Origin: an uncultured Mobiluncus sp.
GTDB taxonomy: Bacteria; Actinomycetota; Actinomycetes; Actinomycetales; Actinomycetaceae
NCBI RefSeq assembly: GCF_947254095.1
Contig: NZ_CAMYBV010000024.1
Location: 1-24,562, forward strand
DNA: 24,562 bases
Direction of reading: 5' to 3'
Part shown: positions 7,344-14,494 of the stretch, piece after piece
Layout of the letters: every line of letters begins with the position of its first letter
Numbering within the stretch: position 1 is the stretch's first letter
Translations under genes and position numbers: made by a program
The notes under the pieces: generated by a model
Seen by the model: the letters and a program-made list of their open reading frames with translations, nothing else
The model's database searches: none
What the model was told of the DNA's origin: nothing

Positions 7344-8381
7344 ATGGCAGACAAGGCGGCGGATCGGCGTCTGGGAGTGCTGCGAGCCATCGTTTCCGAC
7401 TACGTCGAAACTCAAGAACCAGTCGGGTCAAAGTCCCTGGTCGAGCGGCACTCGCTGGGGGTTTCCGCCGCGACCATTCGCAACGACATGGCCCAGCTGG
7501 AGGAAGAAGGGCTAATCCGCCAGCCCCACACTTCTGCCGGACGTATTCCCACCGACAAGGGCTACCGCTACTTCGTGGACCAAATCGAGGCTATCAAGCC
7601 GCTTTCGGCCCCCGAGAGAAAGGCCATCACCGAATTCTTCACCTCCGCGGTGGGGTTGGAGGACGTGATGGAGCGCACGGTGCGTCTTTTGGCGCAGATG
7701 ACGCATCAGACGGCAGTAGTGGAGTTCCCGGCGTTCAACCCGTCCGGGTTGCGTCACCTGGAACTGGTGCGTTTGGGGGCGGGACCGGACTGCAAAGTGC
7801 TGGCTATCATTATTTCCGAAACCGGGCGGGTGGACCAGATTCTGGTGAACCTGCCCCACGAAGTCAGCGAGACTGACCTCAGCACCATCGGCACCCCGCT
7901 CGCTGCCGTGTTTTCCCGATCGGACACCCCCGCTCAACAGGCGGCTTTGCAAGAATGGCTGGCCACCGTGAGCAATCAAGCCTTGCGGGAAAACGCCACC
8001 ATCTTGGCGCAAAATATCGCCGCGGCTCTGGAACAAGGCGCGATCGAGACGCGGATAGTCATGGCGGGAATGGCGAACCTGTCACGTTCCGGCGCGTTCA
8101 GCGAAACCCTGACCGCCCTGGTGGAGGCGTTGGAAGAACAGGTTGTGCTGCTGAAATTGTTCGGTGAGATGCGCGAGGCCGAACCGGTAAACGTGATTAT
8201 CGGTGAGGAATCCGGCCACGAGGTGTTGAAAGAAACTGCCATCGTGTCCTCCAGCTACGCTCCGGCCGGTGCCGGTCAGGCTCATGTGGGGGTCATCGGG
8301 CCAACTCGCATGGACTATCCCGGCTCGATGAGTTCGGTGCGGGCGGTGGCGAGGTACCTGTCACGAATCTTAAGCCAGTAA
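7344..8381 (+). CDS. hrcA: Heat-inducible transcription repressor HrcA
   Basis: A 345-residue HrcA, the normal family length, which represses chaperone genes by binding CIRCE. Residues about 5-75 form the winged helix-turn-helix, with hallmarks VETQEPVGSKSLVE, VSAATIRNDMAQLE and EEGLIRQPHTSAGRIPTDKG. The rest is the GAF-like dimerisation and inserted domain, ending with the typical YPGSMSSVRAVARYLSRIL. ATG 7344 is preceded by AGGAGGA (7334-7340), an excellent ribosome binding site. It is the first gene of a seven-gene operon behind a CIRCE element, so it controls itself and its followers. HrcA folding usually depends on GroEL, which gives the heat response. The assignment is secure. Confidence 0.97.
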   Translation: MADKAADRRLGVLRAIVSDYVETQEPVGSKSLVERHSLGVSAATIRNDMAQLEEEGLIRQPHTSAGRIPTDKGYRYFVDQIEAIKPLSAPERKAITEFFTSAVGLEDVMERTVRLLAQMTHQTAVVEFPAFNPSGLRHLELVRLGAGPDCKVLAIIISETGRVDQILVNLPHEVSETDLSTIGTPLAAVFSRSDTPAQQAALQEWLATVSNQALRENATILAQNIAAALEQGAIETRIVMAGMANLSRSGAFSETLTALVEALEEQVVLLKLFGEMREAEPVNVIIGEESGHEVLKETAIVSSSYAPAGAGQAHVGVIGPTRMDYPGSMSSVRAVARYLSRILSQ

Positions 8382-8450
8382 AACCAGAGCCGCCCGGGCA
8401 GCGACCGGGAGACTCGGCCAGACAAATGAGACAAATAGGAAAGAAAAACT

Positions 8451-9572
8451 TTGAGCGACTACTATGAAACCCTCGGTGTGAGCCGTAACGCCACGCAGGA
8501 CGAAATTAAGAACGCCTACCGAAAGTTGGCGCGCAAACTGCACCCTGACGTGGCTGGTCCTGAACACGAGGAAGAATTCAAAGAAGTCAGTGCCGCCTAC
8601 GACGTGTTGGGCAACCCCGAGAAGCGCCAGCAATATGACCTGGGTGGTTCCGGGTTCGGTGCGGGCGGATTCAGCGGATTCAACGGGGCGAACGCTGCCG
8701 GATTTGGATTTGCCGACATCCTCAACGAATTCTTTAATGCCGCCTCATCGACCAGCGGCCCCACTCCGCGCGGCGGACGCGGCCAAGACATTCTGACCAC
8801 GATTGACGTGGAACTGAAAGACGTCACATTCGGCACCGAGCGGGAAATTAAGATTAACACCTTCGTGAAGTGCAAGACCTGCAAAGGCAGCTGCTGTGCG
8901 GTGGGGACCCGCCCGAAAACCTGTTCTACCTGTGGCGGGACTGGTTCCGTGCAACGCATGGCGCGGTCTTTCCTGGGTCAGGTCATGACGACCGCCCCGT
9001 GTGGGAACTGTAAGGGCCACGGCACCATCATCGAACGCCCTTGTGCGGATTGCTCCGGGGAAGGCCGGGTGCGCGCCACCCGCAACATCAAGGTAGAGAT
9101 CCCCACCGGGGTGGAAAACGGGACGCGCATTCGCCTGTCCGGCGAGGGTGAGGCCGGACCTGCCGGAGGCGCGGCTGGTGACTTGTACGTCGAGATTCAC
9201 GAGCTGCCCCACGAAGTCCTGCAGCGGCGCGGCGACGACCTGCACACGTCCTTGCGAATTCCCATGACCGCGGCGGCGCTGGGGATGGAGTTTTCCCTGG
9301 AAACCCTCGACGGAACTAAGAAAATCAATGTCGAAGCCGGGTCACAGCCCGAGTCAGTCATCATTATGAAGGGCCTGGGGGTCGGTCGGCTGCACCGCCA
9401 GGGACGCGGCGACCTGTATGTTCACCTGAATATTGAGGTTCCCACCGGCCTGGATCGACGTCAGCGCGAGCTGCTCAGCGAACTGGCGCGACTGCGTGGC
9501 GAGGAGTCCCCGGCTCCCACCGACAGTTCCTCTGGCAATACTGGCGGGGCGCACCGTAAGGGTCGGCCATGA
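8451..9572 (+). CDS. dnaJ: Chaperone protein DnaJ (DnaJ2 type)
   Basis: A 373-residue Hsp40 co-chaperone that delivers substrates to DnaK and stimulates its ATPase. Order: J domain (residues 1-66, HPD at 31-33), glycine/phenylalanine-rich linker, zinc-finger region from Cys141 with four Cys pairs, then the two beta-barrel substrate-binding domains. The repeats read CKTCKGSC, CSTCGGTG, CGNCKGHG and CADCSGEG; the first has Cys where the CxxCxGxG motif has its last Gly, giving two adjacent cysteines. The start is a TTG (8451), fixed by the universally conserved N-terminus SDYYETLGV and by AGGA at 8437-8440. It follows hrcA by 69 bases, without dnaK or grpE, as for actinobacterial dnaJ2. Assignment is secure. 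Confidence 0.96.
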   Translation: MSDYYETLGVSRNATQDEIKNAYRKLARKLHPDVAGPEHEEEFKEVSAAYDVLGNPEKRQQYDLGGSGFGAGGFSGFNGANAAGFGFADILNEFFNAASSTSGPTPRGGRGQDILTTIDVELKDVTFGTEREIKINTFVKCKTCKGSCCAVGTRPKTCSTCGGTGSVQRMARSFLGQVMTTAPCGNCKGHGTIIERPCADCSGEGRVRATRNIKVEIPTGVENGTRIRLSGEGEAGPAGGAAGDLYVEIHELPHEVLQRRGDDLHTSLRIPMTAAALGMEFSLETLDGTKKINVEAGSQPESVIIMKGLGVGRLHRQGRGDLYVHLNIEVPTGLDRRQRELLSELARLRGEESPAPTDSSSGNTGGAHRKGRP

Positions 9573-10471
9573 CCCGGCAAGCGTTTTGGTTTTCCGGTGA
9601 AACCGCGGGGGAAACGGGCGGGTCTCTAGCCGCGAATTTTACGGGTTTGGACGGCTATCGCGAGGGCGAGGAAGTCTCCATAGTCGGTGCGGAGGCTCAT
9701 CATGCCACGGTCAAGCGACTGCGGTTGGGTGAGGTCGTTGATGTGGTCGACGGGTTGGGTCGGCGCGCCGGAGCGGAAGTCGTCGCGGCGGGGAACTCGG
9801 GGTTGCGGCTGCGGCTCATTGAGGACGCGGTGTCGGACCCGGAACCGACCTTGCGCATCACCCTGATTCAAGCGTTAGCCAAAGAAAAACGCGATATGCA
9901 GGCGCTGGAATCCGCGGCTGAAATGGGGGTGTGGCGGGTGATCCCCTGGGGGGCCACGCGCTCGGTGTCACGCTGGGATACCGTGCCCAAGCGTGCCAAA
10001 GGCCGGGAAAAGTGGCGCAACCTGGTGGTTTCCGCGATGAAGCAGTCGCGTCAGGCCCGGCTGGCAGAAGTGTCAGAGTACCTGGAAAGCGGCGTGGATA
10101 TTTCCCCGGGACAGCACGGGTCAGAAGCGCGGTGGGCCCGGCCGGTCGTGAAAACGGTTTTCTCCGAGGTGGAGGCGCTGGTGAAGGGTGGGGCGGTAGT
10201 TTTCGTCCTGCACGAGGTCGCCGAGGAACACTTGGCGGATCTGCTGGTTCCCCTGGCGCAGCCGGAGCAAACTCCGGAGGACATTGTGGTCATTGTGGGA
10301 CCGGAGGGCGGTATCACGGTTCCCGAGCTGGCGGCTTTCGTAGAGGCCGGAGCGCGTCCAGCGCTGCTGGGGCCGACTGTGTTGCGCTGTTCCTCTGCCG
10401 GTCCCGCCGCCCTGGCTGTCATTCAATCCCGACTGGGCTCTTGGCGGGGAACGCCCGTGGAGAGTAGGTGA
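9569..10471 (+). CDS. rsmE: 16S rRNA (uracil-1498-N3)-methyltransferase RsmE
   Basis: A 300-residue SPOUT-class methyltransferase that uses S-adenosylmethionine to methylate N3 of U1498 in 16S rRNA on assembled 30S subunits. The N-terminal PUA-like domain contains AEAHHATVKRLRLGEVVDVVDG. The SPOUT knot is seen as ALAKEKRDMQALESAAEMGV and GATRSVSRW, then VGPEGGI at residues 243-249 and LGPTVLRCSSAGPAAL. The usual family motif at the last point is LR-TETA or LR-TSTA; here Cys274 replaces the first Thr. It is longer than E. coli RsmE (about 243 residues), with extra residues near 165-195. Its start overlaps the dnaJ stop by four bases (ATGA), indicating translational coupling. Confidence 0.95.
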   Translation: MTRQAFWFSGETAGETGGSLAANFTGLDGYREGEEVSIVGAEAHHATVKRLRLGEVVDVVDGLGRRAGAEVVAAGNSGLRLRLIEDAVSDPEPTLRITLIQALAKEKRDMQALESAAEMGVWRVIPWGATRSVSRWDTVPKRAKGREKWRNLVVSAMKQSRQARLAEVSEYLESGVDISPGQHGSEARWARPVVKTVFSEVEALVKGGAVVFVLHEVAEEHLADLLVPLAQPEQTPEDIVVIVGPEGGITVPELAAFVEAGARPALLGPTVLRCSSAGPAALAVIQSRLGSWRGTPVESR

Positions 10472-10473
10472 CC

Positions 10474-11484
10474 ATGGCTCAGAAACGAGCTGTTGTTGAG
10501 GTTCCTGACGAAATCCCGATGATTGAAGTCCTCGGGGTAAACGACGCTAACCTGCACAGCTGGGAAAACGACTTCCCCACGCTCAACTTTTGGGTGGCCG
10601 GGAACCAGATTTTCATTCAAGGCCCTGACGCCGACCTGGAGCCTGCCACTCGGTTGGTGCGGGCGCTGTTCACCAAACCGCACATCGAAAAACAAAATAT
10701 ACTGGATTATGGTTTACAAATGAACCGGCGCGCCCCCGGCCCTCGCGCGCTGTCGGAGCCGCCCACCCGGGCTACTGACGCCCGGTATCGGGCGGTGTTC
10801 GTCAGCCGTGAAAAAGTCATCCGTCCCCAAACGGAGGGCCAAGCCTGGTATGTGAACGACATCAACTCCCACACCATCACTTTTGGCATCGGGCCGGCCG
10901 GAACCGGAAAAACCTACCTCGCGATGGCTCGTGCCGTAAAAGCACTGCTGGAAGGGGAAGTGACCCGACTCATCTTGACTCGTCCGGCCGTCGAGGCGGG
11001 GGAAACCCTGGGGTTCTTGCCCGGCACTTTGACCGACAAAATCGACCCTTACCTGCGGCCTCTCTACGACGCCCTGCGTGAAATGCTCGATACCGGCACC
11101 ATTAGCCGCATGATGAGTGACGGCACCATCGAAGTCGCCGCCTTGGCGTATATGCGCGGACGTACTTTGAACGGCAGTTTCATCATTCTCGACGAGGCGC
11201 AAAACACCACGAGCGAACAGATGAAGATGTTCCTGACCCGCCTGGGCTTTGGCTCCAAGATGGTCGTGACCGGCGACATCACTCAGATAGACCTGCCGTC
11301 ACGCCAGCCGTCCGGGCTGAAACAGGTCAGCGAAATCCTCAGCGATGTGCCCGACATCGCGTTTAGCTATTTGAGTGCAGCCGATGTGGTGCGTCACTCG
11401 CTGGTTGGGGAAATCATCAACGCTTATGACACCTACGAAAGCCAAACCGTATCGCGCAGCCCCCAGGGCTATGGAAGGGAATAA
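10474..11484 (+). CDS. phoH: PhoH-like ATPase
   Basis: A 336-residue protein of the PhoH family, P-loop NTPases related to the helicase core; suggested roles are in RNA metabolism, and the frequent pairing with ybeY hints at ribosome or RNA quality control. Walker A GPAGTGKT spans residues 140-147, Walker B LDEAQ around 239-243, followed by NTTSEQMKMFLTRLG and the sensor-like VVTGDITQIDLP, all typical. The N-terminal 130 residues are the KH-like/RNA-binding portion of the family (VLGVNDANLHSWENDF). ATG 10474 is preferred, with AGG at 10466-10468; a GTG at 10468, two codons upstream and overlapping the rsmE stop, is also possible. The gene ends two bases before ybeY. The family is certain, the function poorly known. 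Confidence 0.93.
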   Translation: MAQKRAVVEVPDEIPMIEVLGVNDANLHSWENDFPTLNFWVAGNQIFIQGPDADLEPATRLVRALFTKPHIEKQNILDYGLQMNRRAPGPRALSEPPTRATDARYRAVFVSREKVIRPQTEGQAWYVNDINSHTITFGIGPAGTGKTYLAMARAVKALLEGEVTRLILTRPAVEAGETLGFLPGTLTDKIDPYLRPLYDALREMLDTGTISRMMSDGTIEVAALAYMRGRTLNGSFIILDEAQNTTSEQMKMFLTRLGFGSKMVVTGDITQIDLPSRQPSGLKQVSEILSDVPDIAFSYLSAADVVRHSLVGEIINAYDTYESQTVSRSPQGYGRE

Positions 11485-11486
11485 CC

Positions 11487-11939
11487 ATGAGTGTGGAAAT
11501 CAATAACGAAACCGCGTGGGAACTGGAGATGAGTGAGTTCGTTGACCTGGTGTCCTATTGCCTGGAACAGCTCTATGTGTCTCCCGCCGCCGAGGTCAAC
11601 ATTATGTTTGTGGATATTAAAACCATGACTGACCTGCACGTAAAGTGGATGGATTTGCCCGGTCCCACCGATGTTTTGAGCTTTCCGATGGACGAGCTGA
11701 CGCCGGGGCGCGAGGGAATGCCCAGTGAAGCTGGGGTGTTGGGGGATATCGTGCTCTGCCCTGACGTTGCCGCCGAACAGGCACGCGACGCCGGTCATGC
11801 CCCTATTGAAGAAATGCTGCTGCTGACGGTACATGGATTGTTGCACCTGCTGGGATTCGATCACGCGGAGCCGGAAGAAGAAAAAACCATGTTTACCCTG
11901 CAGCGCAAACTGCTGCTGAACTTCCTGGCGAATCGATAG
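11487..11939 (+). CDS. ybeY: Endoribonuclease YbeY (rRNA maturation factor)
   Basis: A 150-residue zinc-dependent single-strand endoribonuclease involved in 16S rRNA 3'-end maturation and 70S ribosome quality control. The metal motif HGLLHLLGFDH is intact, with His116, His120 and His126 as ligands. Upstream is the conserved substrate-facing block LHVKWMDLPGPTDVLSFPMD and the GVLGDIVLCPDVA strand-helix. Length is normal. ATG 11487 is two bases after the phoH stop, with GGAAGGG just before that stop serving as the ribosome binding site. It sits between phoH and a corC-like gene, a widely conserved order in bacteria. Assignment is secure. Confidence 0.96.
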   Translation: MSVEINNETAWELEMSEFVDLVSYCLEQLYVSPAAEVNIMFVDIKTMTDLHVKWMDLPGPTDVLSFPMDELTPGREGMPSEAGVLGDIVLCPDVAAEQARDAGHAPIEEMLLLTVHGLLHLLGFDHAEPEEEKTMFTLQRKLLLNFLANR

Positions 11940-11947
11940 GGGCTAGT

Positions 11948-13228
11948 ATGCACTTTTCCGAAGTGGCCGGTGCAGTCCTGACTCTCATCGCGACAGTATC
12001 TTTTGGGCTGGCGGTTCCGCTGAGCCTGGGGGAGGGCGCCGTGTCGCGGCTGAGTGTCGCCTCGGCGGAAGATTTGGTCGAAGAAGGAGCAAAACATGCT
12101 CGGAAGATCTCGCAGCTAGCCGAAAATCGCCGTCTGGTGCTCGCCAGCTTGCGTGCTTGCCGTACTTTCGTGACGACCGCGGCGGTGGGGTGCGGGGCAT
12201 TGCTGGCGTCCCGACTGCCTCTCAGCTGGTGGCTGGTGGCGATTTTGGTCGTCGCTGTGGGGACGTTATTGCTGGTAGTTTTGACTTTGCCGTGGAATCG
12301 GTTGGGGCGGCGCTACCCGAATACGACAGTGCGCTACCTAGCGCCGTTCGTGGTGGCGGCGTGGAATGCAGGTAAGCCCTTCGGGCTGCTGTTGCGCACC
12401 GCGCGGGGCCCGTCCAGTCAGACTGACCAGGAAGCTCGTGATGAGGTTGCTGAGGACCTGCGCGAAATGGTTGATCAGATGGGGGAGCCTGACACCATCG
12501 AGGACGCCGACCGAGAGATGATTTGGTCCGTTTTCGAAATGGGACGCACCCTGGTGCGCGAAGTCATGGTGCCGCGCGTGGACATGGTCACGATCGAGTC
12601 CGAAAAGACTCTGGACAAGGCGTTGACTTTATTCGTTCGTTCCAGCTATTCCCGCGTGCCCGTCATCGGCGATGATACTGATGACATCCGCGGAATCTTA
12701 TACCTAAAAGATGTATTACGTCGTGTCAACTCGGATCCCGCGTCGCGAGAGATGACCGCGGGCCAGGCCATGCGCGAAGCCAAGTTCATTCCGGAAACAA
12801 ACCTGGTCGACGACACCTTGCGCGACATGCAGCAAAACAGCTACCACATGGCGGTGCTGGTGGACGAGTACGGCCTCATTGCCGGGCTGGTCACCCTGGA
12901 GGACCTGGTCGAGGAGGTCATCGGGGAAGTCTCGGATGAACACGACCACGCCGAGAAGGAACCTGAGCCGCAGCCCGATGGCAGCTGGATCGTCCCCGCA
13001 CGGTTTCCTCTGGTCGACCTCAACGATTTGCTGGACACCGAGATTGACGACGAGGACGTGGACACCGTGGGTGGCCTGTTGACGAAAGCAGTCGGAGTAG
13101 TGCCGCTGGTGGGGGCATTTGCATCGGTGGAGGGACTGGAGCTGCGTGCGGTAGAGGCAGAAGGGCGGCGCCGCCAGGTTTCCGCCATCTCGGTCCGGGT
13201 GGTCCCTCCGATGCTCGATGAAGATTAG
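11948..13228 (+). CDS. CorC/HlyC-like membrane protein with CNNM-type and CBS domains
   Basis: A 426-residue protein of the hemolysin C/CorC family, often linked to magnesium or cobalt efflux and tolerance. Residues 1-145 form a DUF21/CNNM-like membrane region with about three helices (near 6-28, 70-88 and 92-116). A CBS pair follows: MVPRVDMVTIESEKTL with YSRVPVIGDDTDDIRGIL, then YHMAVLVDEYGLIAGLVTLE with DLVEEVIGEVSDEHD. The C-terminal CorC_HlyC FAD-like domain is recognisable from PDGSWIVPARFPLVDLNDLL and VDTVGGLL to the end. ATG 11948 lies eight bases after ybeY. The ybeY-corC-era order is well conserved. The membrane part is shorter and more diverged than in typical CNNM proteins, so transport remains an inference. 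Confidence 0.88.
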   Translation: MHFSEVAGAVLTLIATVSFGLAVPLSLGEGAVSRLSVASAEDLVEEGAKHARKISQLAENRRLVLASLRACRTFVTTAAVGCGALLASRLPLSWWLVAILVVAVGTLLLVVLTLPWNRLGRRYPNTTVRYLAPFVVAAWNAGKPFGLLLRTARGPSSQTDQEARDEVAEDLREMVDQMGEPDTIEDADREMIWSVFEMGRTLVREVMVPRVDMVTIESEKTLDKALTLFVRSSYSRVPVIGDDTDDIRGILYLKDVLRRVNSDPASREMTAGQAMREAKFIPETNLVDDTLRDMQQNSYHMAVLVDEYGLIAGLVTLEDLVEEVIGEVSDEHDHAEKEPEPQPDGSWIVPARFPLVDLNDLLDTEIDDEDVDTVGGLLTKAVGVVPLVGAFASVEGLELRAVEAEGRRRQVSAISVRVVPPMLDED

Positions 13229-13270
13229 CGGTCGCGGATAGAACCTTCGAAACACAGTAGGATTTGCACA

Positions 13271-14278
13271 ATGGATAACGTGAATTTTCCGGATTTGGAT
13301 GCGTTGGATGCCGCGGGCGACGACGGGTCGCCATACTTGGCGGCGGGGTCGGCGGGGCTGTTCGCCCGCGATTGGCCCGAGGACTTTCGTGCCGGGTTCG
13401 CCGCCGTCATCGGGCGGCCCAATGTGGGCAAGTCCACCTTGATAAACGCGATGGTGGGGCGCAAGATCGCCATTACTTCGGCTCGGCCCGAGACGACGCG
13501 CCGGGTCGTGCGCGGGATTGTGCATCGTCCTGATTTTCAGCTCATTTTGGTGGACACTCCTGGCATTCACCGACCGCGCACCCTGCTGGGGCAGCGGCTG
13601 AACGACATGGTGGAGGACGCTTTTTCCGAAGTTGACGTGGCGGTCTTTTGCGTTCCTGCCGATCAACCCATTGGGCCAGGCGACCGGCGCATTGTGGACA
13701 CCCAAGTGAAAACCGCGCACTTCCCAGCTATTGCGGTCGTCACCAAAACTGACGTGGCCACCCGCGAACAGGTCGCCGAGCAGCTCTTGGCTGTTTCCCA
13801 GCTGCACGACTTTGCTGAAATCGTGCCGATTTCAGCCCGGCAAGGCACGCAGGTGCAAACGCTGATTGACCTGCTGGGCCAGCGCTTGCCGCTGTCTCCG
13901 CCGCTGTACCCGCGCGACCAGGTCACCGACGAGGACGACACGGCCATGATTTCCGAGCTGATTCGGGAAGCTGCCCTGGAAAGCCTCAGCCAGGAACTGC
14001 CCCACTCCCTCGCGGTGCAGGTGGAGGAGATTATCAAGCAGCCGAGACGTTCCGGTGACGGGGAAATCTGGAAGATTCACGTCAACCTGTTTGTGGAACG
14101 CGACAGTCAAAAGGCCATCGTCATCGGGCGCAAGGGTAGCCGGCTCAAAGAAATCGGTACTCAGGCCCGCCCCGAGATTGAAGCCCTAGTGGGGCATCGG
14201 GTGTACTTGGATTTGCACGTGCGCACTGCCAAAGAATGGCAGCGCAATCCAAAAATGCTGAATCGTTTGGGTTTCTGA
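13271..14278 (+). CDS. era: GTPase Era
   Basis: A 335-residue Ras-like GTPase that binds the 3' end of 16S rRNA and acts as a 30S assembly checkpoint. G1 GRPNVGKST (residues 48-56), G3 DTPG (95-98), G4 TKTD (158-161) and G5 SAR (ISARQG) are intact. The C-terminal KH domain contains IVIGRKGSRLKEIG and ends YLDLHVRTAKEWQRNP, typical of Era. The G1 motif lies about 33 residues further from the start than in E. coli Era; this N-terminal extension is acidic (DNVNFPDLDALDAAGDDG). ATG 13271 has only a weak upstream site, so a later start remains possible, though no better one is visible. It is the last gene of the hrcA operon, 42 bases after the corC-like gene. Confidence 0.96.
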   Translation: MDNVNFPDLDALDAAGDDGSPYLAAGSAGLFARDWPEDFRAGFAAVIGRPNVGKSTLINAMVGRKIAITSARPETTRRVVRGIVHRPDFQLILVDTPGIHRPRTLLGQRLNDMVEDAFSEVDVAVFCVPADQPIGPGDRRIVDTQVKTAHFPAIAVVTKTDVATREQVAEQLLAVSQLHDFAEIVPISARQGTQVQTLIDLLGQRLPLSPPLYPRDQVTDEDDTAMISELIREAALESLSQELPHSLAVQVEEIIKQPRRSGDGEIWKIHVNLFVERDSQKAIVIGRKGSRLKEIGTQARPEIEALVGHRVYLDLHVRTAKEWQRNPKMLNRLGF

Positions 14279-14285
14279 GGCGAAC

Positions 14286-14327
14286 GCATCGGCCCACGCG
14301 AGGACTCGCGGGTCGCTGCGCTGATGC
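14286..14327 (+). terminator. Hairpin after era, possible operon end
   Basis: GCATC (14286-14290) pairs with GATGC (14323-14327), enclosing an inner GC-rich hairpin CGCGA (14297-14301) / TCGCG (14306-14310) with a GGAC loop. There is no T-tract after it, so it does not fit a classic intrinsic terminator; it may be an RNA 3'-end stabiliser or a weak or factor-assisted terminator. It is placed just after the stop of the last operon gene. Confidence 0.35.
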
Positions 14328-14354
14328 CATGCTCTGAGCGGTCAAAAGCACTTC

Positions 14355-14479
14355 TATACTATATATCGGTATATTTATTTTACCCCGGCAGCAGCGTCAC
14401 CCCAGCGCACCTGCATTATGCTGTTTTCGTCGAATGCGCGGCGGATTATTACAATAGCTTTTGAGTATTTATAAAACTC
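14355..14479 (+). promoter_or_regulatory. AT-rich ilvD leader with two palindromes
   Basis: An AT-rich island (14352-14382) in an otherwise GC-rich region carries the near-perfect palindrome ATATATCGGTATAT (14361-14374, one mismatched pair). TACAAT (14450-14455) is a possible -10 box, without a good -35. A second imperfect palindrome GAGTATTTATAAAACTC (14463-14479) lies between that box and the ribosome binding site AAAGGAG of ilvD. Such placement fits operators for a repressor or activator. The sequences are seen; their use as operators is inferred. I see no T-box or attenuator terminator. Confidence 0.4.
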
Positions 14480-14494
14480 TTAAAGGAGAAAACC

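Noticed and set aside
7280..7876. 198-codon plus-strand frame overlapping hrcA
   Set aside because: It is out of frame with a textbook HrcA and is arginine/glycine-rich as expected for a shifted GC-rich frame.
8389..8418. Regulatory hairpin between hrcA and dnaJ (CCCGG/CCGGG with flanking GCCG/CGGC)
   Set aside because: The stem is short with an asymmetric bulge and no T-tract; it could arise by chance in GC-rich DNA.
12716..13807. 363-codon minus-strand frame across the corC-like and era genes
   Set aside because: It is antisense to two conserved genes and spans their junction; its composition is that of a shadow frame.
14418..14474. 18-codon leader peptide (MLFSSNARRIITIAFEYL) before ilvD as an attenuator
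   Set aside because: It contains three Ile codons, but has no ribosome binding site, overlaps the likely -10 box, and leaves no room for an attenuator hairpin before the ilvD start.
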